Under the pieces are notes generated by a model. It did not search any database. It was not told where the DNA came from and was given only the letters and a program-made list of their open reading frames with translations. 64,000 nucleotides of DNA from Massilia sp. H-1 (lineage in GTDB: Bacteria > Pseudomonadota > Gammaproteobacteria > Burkholderiales > Burkholderiaceae_D). Positions 51,809 to 62,667 of the stretch are shown here, piece by piece; positions within the stretch are counted from its first letter, which is position 1, and each line of letters opens with the position of its first letter. Location: assembly GCA_024703915.1 (NCBI GenBank), contig CP087969.1, positions 310,001-374,000 on the forward strand. The letters are read 5' to 3'. A program made the position numbers and the translations under genes.

Positions 51809-53068
51809 ATGTCGTTCGCTTCCCTCGGTCTGATTGACCCGGCTCGTCCGTACCCTCGATGCCATCGGCTACCCGGCGCCGACCCCGGTCCAGACCCAGG
51901 CCATTCCGGCCGTGCTGGCCAGGCGCGATGTCATGGCCGCGGCCCAGACCGGCACCGGCAAGACCATCGGCTTCGCCCTGCCCCTGCTCCAGCGCCTGAC
52001 CATGGAGGGCCCGCAAGTGGCCAGCAACAGCGTGCGCGTGCTGGTCCTGGTGCCGACCCGCGAACTGGCCGAGCAAGTCCACGAAAGTTTCAAGACCTAC
52101 GGCGCCCTGCCTGCCGCTGCGCACCGCGGTGGCCTACGGCGGCGTGAGCATCAATCCCCAGATGATGAAGCTGCGCAAGGGCCTCGACCTGCTGGTGGCC
52201 ACCCCCGGCCGCCTGCTCGACCTGTACCGCCAGAACGCGGTCAAGTTCAACCAGCTCCAGACCCTGGTGCTGGACGAAGCCGACCGCATGCTGGACCTTG
52301 GCTTTTCGCGCGAACTGGACCAGGTGTTCGCGGCCCTGCCCAAACAGCGCCAGACCCTGCTGTTCTCGGCCACCTTCTCCGACCAGATCCGCGCCATGGC
52401 CGCCCTGCTGCTGGCCGACCCGGTCAGCATCGAGGTCAGCCCGCGCAACAGCACCGTGCAAAAGATCCGCCAGTGGGTGGTCCCGGTCGACAAGAAGCGC
52501 AAGCCCGAACTGTTCGTCCGCCTGCTCGACAAGAAGCGCTGGATGCAGGTGCTGGTGTTCGTCAAGACGCGCAAGGGCGTCGACCAGCTGGTCGATCTGC
52601 TGCACCAGCAGGACATCTCGGCCGATTCGATCCACGGCGACAAGCCGCAGCCAGCCCGCCTGCGCGCGCTCGAGGGCTTCAAGGCCTAGGCCAGTGCCGC
52701 ATCCTGGTGGCCACCGACGTCGCCGCGCGGGGCTCGACATCGACGACTTGCCGGTGGTGGTCAATTTCGACCTGCCGATCGTGGCCGAAGACTACATTCA
52801 CCGCACCGGCCGCACTGGCCGCGCTTAAGCAATACGGGCGAGGCGGTGTCGCTGGTCTGCGCCGACGAGGTCAGGCCTGCTGGCGGCGATTGAAATTCTG
52901 ACAAAACAAACCCTGCAGCGCATCGAGGAAGCGGGCTTTGCGCCGGAACATCAGGTGCCGGTCACCAACACTGCTGGTGAAATTGTCAAGAAACCAAAGA
53001 AACCGAAGAAATCCAAGGTGACCGGCGACGTTTCTACGGTCGATGTTCGCTTCGCACGCAACCGCTGA
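51809..53068 (+). CDS. DEAD-box RNA helicase (RhlE-like)
   Basis: About 415 residues. All motifs are present: Q motif ([20 protein letters not shown]), [71 protein letters not shown] and [13 protein letters not shown] basic tail ([14 protein letters not shown]) probably helps RNA binding. It unwinds RNA in ribosome assembly or mRNA turnover. Site errors fall on invariant residues: 52823-52830 in [10 protein letters not shown] and 52684-52690 in [13 protein letters not shown]; other breaks near 51837, 52112, 52730 and 52872. The FNR gene starts 14 bases after its stop. Confidence 0.9.
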
Positions 53069-53082
53069 GGTATGATGTCGGT

Positions 53083-53843
53083 ATGAACGATCCCATTCCT
53101 GCCATACCCATATTGAATGTCACGCAACTGAAAGCGAGTTGCGCAAACTGCAGCATGCACCAGCTGTGCCTGCCGATGGGCCTGGACGATAGCGACATTT
53201 CGCGCCTCGACCAGATCATCGGCCGCCGCCGCCGCCTCACGCGCGACGAACGCCTGTACCAGATGGACGAGCCGTTCCACAATCTGTACGCGATCCGCTT
53301 CGGCCACTTCAAGACCTACCAGGTCAATCCCGGCGGCGAACAGCAGATCACGGGCTTCCAGATGGCCGATGAGCTGCTCGGCATGGATGCCATCAGCGGC
53401 GACCGCCACCACTGCGACGCGGTGGCGCTCGAAGACAGCGAAGTGTGCGAGATTCCGTTCGGGCGCCTGGAAGAACTGTTCGGCCACGTGCCGACCCTGC
53501 TGCGCCACTTCCACCGCATCATGAGCCAGGAAATCACGCGCGAACAAAACGTCATGCTCCTGCTCGGGAACATGCGCGCCGAGCAGCGTTTCGCGGTATT
53601 CCTGGTGAACCTGTCGGCCCGCTATGCGGCGCGCGGCTATTCGTCCAACTGCTTCCAGCTGCGCATGTCGCGCAAGACATCGGCAATTACCTCGGCCTGA
53701 CCATCGAATCGGTCAGCCGCCTGCTGTCGCTTTAAAAAGCAGGGCTGGATCGCGGTCGACAAGCGCGAAGTCACCCTGCTCGACCCGGCCATGATCAAGG
53801 CCATGGCGGCTTAAGCACCGAACAGTGCTCGCCGATGGCCTGA
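53083..53843 (+). CDS. fnr: FNR-type oxygen-sensing regulator
   Basis: About 250 residues. The N-terminal cysteines C20, C23 and C29 (ASCANCSMHQLCLP) and a central cysteine near residue 111 (DRHHCDAV) form the ligand set for an oxygen-labile [4Fe-4S] cluster. A cyclic-nucleotide-binding-like beta roll and a Crp-type helix-turn-helix follow (SRKDIGNYLGLTIESVSRLL-like, then FKKQGWIAVDKREV). ESVSR in the recognition helix predicts TTGAT-N4-ATCAA sites, and one lies upstream of ccoN at 59252-59265. Breaks near 53678, 53733 and 53812. Convergent with the cbb3 cluster. Confidence 0.92.
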
Positions 53844-53853
53844 CCACGCAGGC

Positions 53854-54087
53854 TCAGAACGGCGGGTTGTCGTTCTCGGGCACCAGCAGCAGGTAGCAGG
53901 TCAGCATGCAGCCGAGCGAGGTCAGAATCCAGAATCCGAAAAAGCCGATGGTGTAGGTCGCCATCGGTGGCCAGCCTACCAGGCTTTCGGGATCGAACAG
54001 CGAAAAGAAGCAGCCTACCGCCAGCGCCGCGGTCAGAAACGACGGCCACAGTACCGGCATGACCAGCCGCATCATCCCCTGCCTCAT
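53854..54087 (-). CDS. Small two-helix membrane protein of the cbb3 cluster
   Basis: 77 residues, unbroken. Two hydrophobic helices (VLWPSFLTAALAVGCFFSLF and YTIGFFGFWILTSLGCMLTC) with a short polar end (LLLVPENDNPPF). Its ATG overlaps the ccoH stop (ATGA), so it belongs to the oxidase assembly operon. Genes of this kind trail ccoGH in Burkholderiales; the function is unknown, but a role in oxidase assembly or stability is plausible. Confidence 0.65.
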   Translation of the reverse strand: MRQGMMRLVMPVLWPSFLTAALAVGCFFSLFDPESLVGWPPMATYTIGFFGFWILTSLGCMLTCYLLLVPENDNPPF

Positions 54088-54621
54088 GGCGCAGCCGCCT
54101 TGTCGGCCGTGATGGCCACGCTTTGCTGCGCCTAGCCAGCGCCAGTCCGCCGCCAGGCGCCATTCACGCCCCGCCCCTTCCACCGTCACGCCCCAGCGCG
54201 CCCGTTCGAGCGGCGCCAGCGTGATGCTGAATTGCCCGTCCGCGTCCGGCTGGACCAGCAGCGCCAGGTCTTTCTCGGGCTGGGTCGAATGGGCCATGCC
54301 GATCCGCAGCGGCAGTGCGAGCGGCTTGCCGAAGCTGGTCACGCGCCCGCGCAGCTGGCTAGGCGGCGGCGTCGTAGCGCGCCTCGAACGCCATCTGCAT
54401 GGCGCTGGCAGGCGCGGTCGCGCCGCAGATCCTGGTTGATCGCCTTGCCCTGCTTGTAGTAGTCGTCCACCACCATCGCGTCCTGGCGCGAATAAGCCAG
54501 GTAAATGGTGTAGCTGCTTAGCCACCACGACCAGCGCGGGACCGAGCATGAGCAGCCAGGGCCAGCGCTGCGCATACCAGGGCGTGACGCTGTTCATGGA
54601 TTGGGGAACGGTGCTTTGCAT
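54084..54621 (-). CDS. ccoH: cbb3 oxidase assembly protein CcoH/FixH
   Basis: About 178 residues. An N-terminal membrane helix (PWLLMLGPALVVVAS) is followed by the FixH hallmark DAMVVDDYYKQGKAINQDL and a periplasmic beta domain (LRGRVTSFGKPLALPLRIGM, ITLAPLERARWGVTVEGAGR, WRLAADWRW). CcoH stays with the cbb3 complex and helps late assembly. Breaks near 54122, 54360, 54400 and 54517; the last is a site error next to SYTIYLAYSR. It starts 15 bases after the ccoG stop. Confidence 0.85.
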
Positions 54622-54636
54622 GCTGCTCTTCCTCGC

Positions 54637-56030
54637 TTATCTGGGTACGATGAACACGGCTTTTTCAGACACGCGCAAGGCCGGATCGTCCTCCGCGGTC
54701 AGCGTAAATTCTATCTGATTCGATCCCTTGTGGGCAGCCTCGCGCGCGGCCTGCACGCGTACCGGCACGGCGCGGGTGCTGGCCCCGTCCAGCTCGGCCA
54801 CGCCGCCGTCGGCCAGCACGATGCCGTCGATGCCGGTCACGCGGATCCGGAACCGGTGCGCCGTTTCGGCGGTGTTCATGATCTGCAGGCGATACACGTT
54901 TTCAACCAGGCCGTCGCCCACTTCGCGCCCCCATCGAGCCGCGGTCGCGGATCACGTCGAGCTTGAGCGGGGTGCGCACGGCCAGCGAAACGACGAAGCT
55001 TAGCCACGATCACGCCCAGCAGCGCGGTGTAGATCAGCACGCGCGGACGCAGCACGCGCTTGGCGATCTGGCGCGCGCTCCAGTGCTTGTCGAGCGCGCG
55101 GTCGGTCGAATAGCGGATCAGTCCGCGCGGCAGGTCGACCTTGTCCATCACGCTGTTGCAGGCGTCGACGCAGGCGGCGCAGCCGATGCATTCGTACTGC
55201 AGGCCCTTGCGGATGTCGATCCCGGTCGGGCATACCTGCACGCACATCGAGCAGTCGATGCAGTCGCCCTTGCCTTCACGCCCGGCGCCGCTCTGGGCGC
55301 CGCGCGGTTCGCCGCGCTGGCGGTCGTAGGTGACGATCAGGGTGTCCTTGTCGAACATCGCGCTCTGGAAGCGCGCATACGGACACATGTACTTGCACAC
55401 CTGCTCGCGCAGCCAGCCAGCTGCTTGCCGTAGGTGGCCAGCGAGTAGAAGCCGACCCAGAACCATTGCCACGGGCCGAGGCTGAGCGCGAGCACGGCGC
55501 CGATCAGGGAGCGCATGGGCGCGAAATAGCCCACGAAGGTCAGGCCCGTCCACAGCGCCACCGCGCCCCAGGCCGCGTGCTTGGCCGTCTTTTTGAGGAC
55601 CTTGTCGGCGGTCCAGGGCTGGCGGTCGAGGCGGATGCGGGCGCTGCGCGCGCCTTCGATGCGGCGCTCGATCCACAGGAAGATTTCGGTGTACACGGTC
55701 TGCGGGCAGGCAAAGCCGCACCACACCCGCCCCGCGATCGCGGTCACCAGGAACAGCAGATAGGCGCTGATGATCAGCAGCGCCGCCAGGTAGATGAAGT
55801 CCTGGGGCCACAGCACCAGGTCGAAGATGTGGAACTTGCGCGCTTCCAGGTCGAACAGAATCGCCTGGCGCCCGTTCCAGTTCATCCACGGCAGCCCGTA
55901 GAACACCAGCTGCGTGATCCAGACGCAGGCCCAGCGAATGGTCGCATAGCGGCCCTTCGCTTCGCGCGGATAGATTTCTTCGCGCGGCGTACATCTTGAT
56001 CACCGCGCCCTTCGGACTTGCTTCACTCAT
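54637..56030 (-). CDS. ccoG: cbb3 oxidase assembly protein CcoG (polyferredoxin, cupric reductase type)
   Basis: About 464 residues. Four to five membrane helices, the conserved VWCGFACPQTVYTEIFLWIE segment, then two [4Fe-4S] ferredoxin motifs (CIDCSMCVQVCPTG and CIGCAACVDACN), and a C-terminal immunoglobulin-like domain (RLQIMNTAETAHRFRIRVTG). CcoG reduces Cu(II) to Cu(I) for CcoI-dependent copper supply to the oxidase. The start overlaps the ccoP stop (ATGA). Breaks near 54930, 55003 (site error), 55425 and 55988. Confidence 0.92.
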
Positions 56031-56952
56031 TTTTCAGCCACTACCTTTTGATCCGCCGACAGGCTCCACACGTAAGCGGCCAGCACATGCACCTTTTCTT
56101 CGCCGAGGAAGTCCTCGAACGCGGGCATGGTGTTGCTGCGGCCCTTGCGGATCGTTTCCATGATGGTGTCGGCACTGCCGCCGTACAGCCAGATCTTGTC
56201 CGACAGGTTGGGCGCGCCGATGGCGTGGTTGCCGGTGCCGCCAGGGCCGTGGCAAGCCATGCAGGCGCCGAACTTGGTTTTACCGAACGAGACCTTGATC
56301 GGATCGGCGGTCATGCCCGACAGGCTCTTGACGTAGTGTGCCACAGCTTCCACATCCTTGTCCGAGCCGAGCACCGCACCCATCGGCGGCATCATGCCGT
56401 TGCGCCCTTTGAGGATGGTGGCCTTGATCACCGACGGTTCGCCGCCGTACAGCCAGTCCTTGTCGGTCAGGTCGGGAAAGCCCTTGTTGCCGCGCGTCGG
56501 AGCCGTGGCACTGGGCGCAGTAGGTCAGGAACAGGCGCTCGCCCATGGCATGGGCCTGGGGATCGCGCGCCACCGTTTCGATGTCCTGGCTGGCGTACCT
56601 GGCAAACAGCGGGCCATAGTCGGCCTTGGCGCGCGCCAGTTCCTGCTGGTAGGCGCCGCTCGACTTCCATCCCAGCTTGCTTGGCGTAGCTGCCCAGGCC
56701 CGGGTACAGCACCAGGTAGCCGAGCGCGAACACGATGGTCAGGTAAAAGAGCCACATCCACCAGCGTGGCAGTGGCGTGTTCAGTTCCGTGAGATCTTCA
56801 TCCCACAGGTGGCCGGTGGTGCCGTCGGTCGGCGCGCCGGGGGCGACGCGGTGGGTCGACTGCGACCACAGCAGGATGCCGCAGCCGATGATCGACAGCA
56901 GCGTGATCAGCCCGATGTACAGGTCCCAGAAGCCGCTTGTGAAATCAGCCAT
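56027..56952 (-). CDS. ccoP: cbb3 oxidase di-haem subunit CcoP
   Basis: About 308 residues. Two N-terminal membrane helices (LYIGLITLLSIIGCGILLW and WWMWLFYLTIVFALGYLVLY), the FixP_N motif GHLWDEDLTELNTPLPRWW, and two cytochrome c domains with CAQCH and CMACH haem sites plus methionine ligand regions (NGMMPPMG and NTMPAF). It passes electrons from c-type cytochromes towards CcoO/CcoN. ATG at 56952 overlaps the ccoQ end. Breaks near 56502 and 56677. Confidence 0.95.
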
Positions 56953-57118
56953 GACCTTGCTCCCCCGCCTCGTCGTCGGCAAACGGCAGCGCTGCCTGCG
57001 TCATGAAATCGTCATTGCGCTTGAGCGCGTAGGTCCACAGCAAAATGCCAAGGAAGGTAATGAAGCTGACCAGGGTCATGATGCTGCTTAAATTGTCGAA
57101 AATGGTTTGAAGTGCCAT
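56945..57118 (-). CDS. ccoQ: cbb3 oxidase small subunit CcoQ
   Basis: 57 residues, unbroken and below usual length cut-offs. A single membrane helix (IMTLVSFITFLGILLWTYAL) and a short acidic tail (ALPFADDEAGEQGHG) match CcoQ, which stabilises the CcoP interaction. It begins 1 base after the ccoO stop and overlaps the ccoP start by 8 bases. Confidence 0.9.
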   Translation of the reverse strand: MALQTIFDNLSSIMTLVSFITFLGILLWTYALKRNDDFMTQAALPFADDEAGEQGHG

Positions 57119-57119
57119 G

Positions 57120-57741
57120 TCAGTTCCTCGATTTGATCTGGGTGCCCAGACCTTGCAGGTAGGCGATCAGCGCATCCTGCTCGGTCTTGTCGGCCAGGCT
57201 AGCTAGCTGCCGCGGCGATGTCTTCTTCCGCATACGGCACGCCGAGGCGCTTCATCGCGCGCATCTTGGGGATCACCTGCTCCGGTACCAGCTTGTTGGC
57301 CGCCAGCCATGGATAGCCCGGCATGTTCTGATTCGGGCACCAGGTCGCGCGGGATTGTCCAGGTGGGTCTTGTGCCACTCGTCGCTGTAGCGTCCGCCCA
57401 CGCGCGCCAGGTCCGGCCCGGTGCGCTTGGAACCCCACTGGAACGGATGGTCGTAGACGAATTCATGCTTACCACCGAATAGTGGCCATAGCGCTCGGTC
57501 TCGGCGCGGAACGGACGGATCATCTGCGAATGGCAGTTGTAGCAGCCTTCGCGGATGTAGATGTCGCGTCCGACCAGGCGCAGCGGCGAATACGGTTTCA
57601 GGCCTAGACGATCGGTTCGGTGGTGGACTTCTGGAAGAACAGCGGGACGATTTCAACCAGGCCGCCGACGGAGACGACCAGCAGGACCAGTCCGATCAGC
57701 AGCCAGGGATTCTTCTCGATCCACTCATGGGAAAATTTCAT
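57120..57741 (-). CDS. ccoO: cbb3 oxidase mono-haem subunit CcoO
   Basis: About 205 residues. One N-terminal helix ([20 protein letters not shown]), [20 protein letters not shown] leading to the CYNCH haem c site, [36 protein letters not shown] and the methionine ligand region in NMPGYPWLA. It is periplasmic and takes electrons to the CcoN haems. Breaks at 57199 (site error), 57343, 57470 and 57605. Starts 13 bases after the ccoN stop. Confidence 0.94.
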
Positions 57742-57754
57742 GAAGGGCTCCTGG

Positions 57755-59188
57755 TTAAGCGTGTGAAGGTAAAAGCGACGGAATCTTCGCGTCCTGGCTG
57801 ACCGTGTTGCGCATGGTCTGCCACGTGTTGTAGGCCATCATGAGCATGCCGGACAGGTACAGGAAGCCGCCGCCGAAGCGAATGACGTAGTACGGATAGG
57901 TGGCCTTGACGCCTTCGACGAAGGTATAGGTCAGGGTGCCGTCCGGATTGACCGCGCGCCACATCAGGCCCTGCATCACGCCGATGATCCACATCGAGGC
58001 GATGTACAGCACGATGCCGATGGTGGCGACCCAGAAGTGCAGGTCCACCAGGCTGGTGCTCCACATGGCCTTCTTGCTTAGCCACGCGCGGGATCAGGTA
58101 GTAGATCGAGCCCATGGTGATGAAGCCGACCCAGCCCAGCGCGCCCGCATGGACGTGGGCGATGCCCCAGTCGGTGTAGTGCGACAGCGAGTTGATGGTC
58201 TTGATCGACATCATCGGGCCTTCGAAGGTGGCCATGCCGTAGAACGAGAGCGAGACGATCATGAATTTCAGGATCGGATCGGTGCGCAGCTTGTGCCAGG
58301 CGCCCGACAGCGTCATCATCCCGTTGATCATGCCGCCCCACGACGGCGCCAGCAGAATCAGCGAGAACACCATGCCGATCGACTGGGTCCAGTCGGGCAG
58401 CGCGGTGTAGTGCAGGTGGTGCGGGCCTACCCCCACATGTAGGTGAAGATCAGGGCCCAGAAGTGCACGATCGACAGGCGATACGAGTACACGGGGCGTT
58501 CGGCCTGCTTGGGAATGAAGTAGTAGACCATGCCCAGGTAGCTTAGCCGTGAGGATGAAGCCGACCGCGTTATGGCCGTACCACCACTGGATCATCGCGT
58601 CCTGCACGCTTCAAGATAGGCCGAGTAGGATTTCCACAGCGTGACCGGCATCGAGGCGCCGTTGACCACGTGCAGCAAGGCGACCGCCAGGATGTAGCCG
58701 CCAAAGAACCAGTTGGCCACGTAAATATGCTGCACCTTGCGCTTGATGAGGGTGCCGAAGAACACCACCGCGTAAATCACCCAGACCACGGTGATCAGGA
58801 GCGCGATCGGCCACTCCAGTTCGGCGTACTCCTTGCCGCGCGTGAAGCCCAGCGGCAGCGTGATGGTGGCCAGCACCAGCACCGTCTGCCAGCCCCAGAA
58901 GGTCAGCGAAGACAGCGTGTCCGAGAACAGGCGCACCTGGCAGGTCCGCTGCACCACGTAGTACGAGGTGGCGAACAGGCCGTTGATGCCGAACGCGAAA
59001 ATGACGGCATTCGTGTGCAGCGGACGCAGGCGGCCGTAAGTGAGCCAGGCGATGTCGAAATTGAGGGCGGGCCAGGCGAGCTGGGCGGCGATGAAGACGC
59101 CAGCCAGCATCCCGATCACGCCCCAGAAAACGGTCGCGATTGTGAACTGCCTGACAATCTTGTAGTTGTAGTTTGATGCGGTGTCCAA
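57755..59188 (-). CDS. ccoN: cbb3 oxidase catalytic subunit CcoN
   Basis: About 477 residues, twelve membrane helices. Haem and CuB ligand regions are seen: [40 protein letters not shown] (CuB histidine and cross-linked tyrosine helix), [13 protein letters not shown], and [20 protein letters not shown] near the C-terminus. It reduces O2 to water with high affinity and pumps protons. The start is TTG at 59188 ([10 protein letters not shown]), with AGGAGAG before it; no ATG fits. Site errors at 58541-58547 and 58077; other breaks near 58426 and 58608. An FNR box lies 64 bases upstream. Confidence 0.95.
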
Positions 59189-59251
59189 AACACTCTCCTG
59201 GGAAATACGTCGATGACAGCAGAAGAGTAAATTTCTGGACCTTAAAAATCC

Positions 59252-59265
59252 TTGATGTGAATCAA
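59252..59265 (-). promoter_or_regulatory. FNR box upstream of ccoN
   Basis: TTGATGTGAATCAA is a perfect TTGAT-N4-ATCAA dyad. It sits 64 bases before the ccoN start codon and about 21 bases after the end of ccoS. If it acts at -41.5 as a class II site, transcription of ccoNOQP-ccoGH starts near 59217. This makes the oxidase a direct FNR target. Confidence 0.92.
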
Positions 59266-59286
59266 AAACGGCATAGTCAATTGTGC

Positions 59287-59433
59287 TTAGGCACGATCAT
59301 CGTCGTTCAGGATGCGGATGGCGGGGCCGTCGAGGTCGTCAAACTGGCCACTGTCGGAGGCGCCGAAGAAAACCCACACCGCCAGCACGACGATGCACAG
59401 CGACAAAGGTACCAGCAAATACAGCGCTTCCAT
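59287..59433 (-). CDS. ccoS: cbb3 oxidase assembly protein CcoS
   Basis: 48 residues: one membrane helix ([20 protein letters not shown]) and the family tail [14 protein letters not shown]. It is needed for cofactor insertion into the oxidase. The ATG at 59433 has GGGGAAGTGAG before it, a fair ribosome site, but no stop codon separates it from ccoI, so as written it is the C-terminus of one CcoI-CcoS chain. Confidence 0.9.
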   Translation of the reverse strand: MEALYLLVPLSLCIVVLAVWVFFGASDSGQFDDLDGPAIRILNDDDRA

Positions 59434-61887
59434 CTCACTTCCCCTCAGCCGCAGGCGCAATGCATTGATGACCACCAGGGCCGAACTGGCCGACATGCCG
59501 ACCGCCGACACCCAGGGATTGATCAGCCCCAGCGCGGCCGCCGGGATGGCCAGGGCATTGTACAGCGTGGCCCAGGCCAGATTCTGGCGTACCACGCCGA
59601 GCGCGCGCGGGGCCACGGCGGCCGCGTCGGCGAGCGACGACAGGCGGCCCGACATCAGCACGCAGTCGGCATGCAGCTGGGCCAGGGCGGCGCCCTCGCC
59701 CATCGCGAACGAGACGTCGGCCGCCTTCAGGACGGCGGCGTCGTTGATGCCGTCGCCGACCATGGCCACGATCGCGCCCTGGCGCTGCAGCGCGCGTACA
59801 TACGCGAGCTTGTCAGCCTAAGCAATTGCCCGCCGACGGAGGTGGCAATGCCGAGCTGGGCGCCCACGGCGGCGGCCACATCGGGCGCGTCGCCGCTCAG
59901 CAGGATCACGTCCTTGCCCTGCTCGCGGAAGCTGCGCACCACCTGGGCCGCGTCCGGACGCAGGGCGTCGGCGATCTCGAAACGCGCCAGCAGCTTGCCG
60001 TCGCAGCCGAGGTAGACCCGGGTCTCATCGGCACTGTCCGGCGCCTGGTGCAGGCCGATGAAGGCGGCGCTGCCGAGCCGGTAGCGGGCGCCGGCTGATG
60101 GTGCCTAAGCCACGCCCTTGCCGTTTTCCGTTTGCAGGGCGCTGGCCTGGAGCGGTGCTGCGGCGTCATCGGCGGCGCCAGCGGCGGCGCCAGCGGTGCG
60201 AATGGCGCCGGCCAGCGGATGGGCGCTGGCCGCTTCCAGCGCGGCGCCGATCTGGCGGCACTGCGCCTCGTCCAGCGCGCCCAGCGCCACCACCTTGCGC
60301 ACGACGGGGTGGCCGGCGGTCAGGGTGCCGGTCTTGTCGAACACGATATGGGTGGCGCGGTGCAGCGTTTCCGAGCACGTGCGGGCGCACCACCAGCACC
60401 CCGCGCCGCACCAGCAGATCGGTGGCGGCGGCCAGCGCGGAAGGCGTGGCCAGCGACAGCGCGCACGGGCAGGACACGACCAGCACCGCGATCGCCACCT
60501 GCCAGGCGCGCGCCGGGTCGATCTGCTGCCAGGCGAAGAACACGATCACGGTCAGCGCCAGCAGGGCCAGCACGAACCAGGCCGCGACCCGGTCGGCCCA
60601 CTGGGCCAGACGGGGCTTGCCCAGCCCCGCCCCTTCGACCAGCGCCACCAGGCGCGAGAGCGTGCTCTCGCGCACCGGGCGCGTCACGCGCAGCACGAAG
60701 GCCTGGCCCGCATTGACGGCGCCGCCCGGCACGTCGGCGCCGGGGGGCGCGCCTGGGCGCGGCTTTCGCCGGTCAGCAGCGCCAGGTCGAGCCGGGCGTC
60801 GGCGTCGACCACGACGCCGTCGGCGGCCACGCTCTCGCCCGGCGCGACCAGCACCAGGTCGCCCTCGGCCAGGGTGGCGGCCGCCACCAGCACGGTGTCG
60901 CTTGACGCGGGATAGTCCGGCAGGCGCCGGGCCGAGCCTAAGCAGCGCGTTTTGCAGCTGCTCGAGCGCGCGCCCGGCCTTGTGGCGGGCGATCAGTTCC
61001 AGGTAGCGGCTGGCCAGCAGCAGGAACACGAACATGGTGACCGAATCGAAGTAGACCTCGCCCTCGCCGCGCACGGTGGCCACCACGCTGGCCACGGTGG
61101 CCGCGCCGATCCCGAGCGCCACCGGCACGTCCATGCCGGGCAGGCGCTGGCGCAGGCTGGTCCAGGCGCCTAAGCAAAGAAGGGCCGGGCCGAATACAGC
61201 ACCACCGGCATGGTCAGCAGCAGCGAAGCCCAGCGCATCAGCCCGGCCATGTCGGCGTCCATCGTGCCGTCCTGGGCGATATAGGCCTAAGCATGGCGTA
61301 CATCATGACCTGCATCATGCCCAGGCTTAAGCCACGAACAGCTGGCGGAACAGGGTCTTGCGCGCCTTGTCGCGCCCGGCGCCATGGCGCGCCGCGTCAT
61401 ACGGATAGGCCACGTAGCCGGTCGCGCGCAGGGCCGCGACGATGTCGCTCGGCTTGCACACGGCGCCGTCCCAGCGCACGTTCAGGCGCTCGGTGGCGAC
61501 ATTGACCTCGGCCGCGGCGATGCCGGGCACGCGCGCCAGGCGGCGCTCGATCAGCCACACGCAGGCGGCGCAGCGGATGCCTTCCAGCGAGAACACGGCG
61601 GCGCAGTCGTCCTGGCTTGGCATGGCTGCACTGCGCCAGCTGGGGGTCGCTGTCGTACAGCGCCAGCTGGGGCGGCACCAGCGCCAGCTCGGCCGCATTG
61701 CTGCTGAACGCGCTGCGGTTGCGGTAGTAGTCTTCAAAGCCGTTGTCGACGATGCTGTGCGCGACCGCTTCGCAGCCGGGACAGCACATGGGGCGCGCCT
61801 GGCCGTCGATCACGACGCTCCAGCTGCCGCCTGGTGCTTAAGCAAGCCGCAGTGGTAGCAGGCCACGGGAGCGAGCACGGCGCTCAC
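59434..61887 (-). CDS. ccoI: Copper-transporting P1B-ATPase CcoI (FixI)
   Basis: About 815 residues. An N-terminal zinc-ribbon-like pair (CYHCGL, CCPGCEAVAHSIVD) and a heavy-metal domain (GIRCAACVWLIERRLARVPG) precede eight membrane helices. The transport motif is VVSCPCALSLATPSAL, the phosphorylation site VFDKTGTLTAGHPV, and MVGDGINDAAVLKAADV the hinge. It delivers copper for CuB of cbb3 oxidase. The start is GTG at 61887, overlapping the TauE/SafE stop. Many site errors (59818, 60107, 60940, 61171, 61287, 61325 and 61830) plus breaks near 60380, 60750 and 61612. The frame continues into ccoS. Confidence 0.92.
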
Positions 61888-62651
61888 GCCTGGGCCCCGT
61901 TCACGCACAGCACGTCCAGCCAGCCATGCGGCAGGCCACTGACCGCGCGCGGATGCCGAGCAGGCCGAACACGATCACCACCGCGCTTGCGGCGATGCGC
62001 CGCACGGAGGCGCGCTGCAGGGCGCCGCGCAAGCCGCTGCCAGCCATGCCCAGCACCGCCAGCATGGGCAAGGTGCCCAGGCCGAAGGCCGTCATGACGG
62101 CCGCGCCCGAGCTGGCCGAGCCGCTCAGCATGGCCGTGATCAGGACGCTGTAGACCATGCCGCACGGGAGCCAGCCCCACAGCGCGCCCATGGCGAACAT
62201 CTTGAAGGGGCTGTCGAGCGGCAGGATCAGGCGCATCAGGGGACGCAGGCGGCGCCACACGCCCTGCCCCAGCTGTTCGAGCCGGGTCAGGCCGCGCCAG
62301 GCGTCCATCAGGTACAGGCCCAGGACCACCAGCATCAGGTTGGCCAGCCAGAAGCCGGCCGCCTGCCAGCTAAGCCAGCCCGGCCAGGGTGCTTAGCGCC
62401 GTTGGCCAGGCCATGCCGATGATCGCTTGTCGTGGCGTGGCGTAGCTGCCGATGCGCCCGGCGTTGTAGGCCAGTACCCGCAGCGACGCGGCCGCCATGC
62501 GGGGGGCCGCATCGGTCACCACCGCCACCGGAAACGGCGCGCGTGGACGGGGGCAGCGAGAACGCGCTCACGATCCCGCCGCACATGCCGATGCAGTGGA
62601 CGCTGCTTAGGCCAGGCCGACCAGGAAGACGGGAAGCAGGTTCAGGCTCAT
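61884..62651 (-). CDS. TauE/SafE-family (CcoJ-like DsbD-type) membrane protein
   Basis: About 255 residues with about six helices. It opens with NLLPVFLVGL and SSVHCIGMCGGIVSAF, the paired-cysteine helix typical of the urease-accessory/sulfite-exporter-like proteins that sit with cbb3 genes, and later has ALWGWLPCGMVYSVLITAML, which mirrors it with a second conserved cysteine. Such proteins may move copper or thiol electrons for oxidase assembly. The stop overlaps ccoI. Breaks near 61945, 62370, 62545 and 62608. It starts 16 bases after hemN. Confidence 0.8.
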
Positions 62652-62667
62652 GAGAGGCAGATTACCA

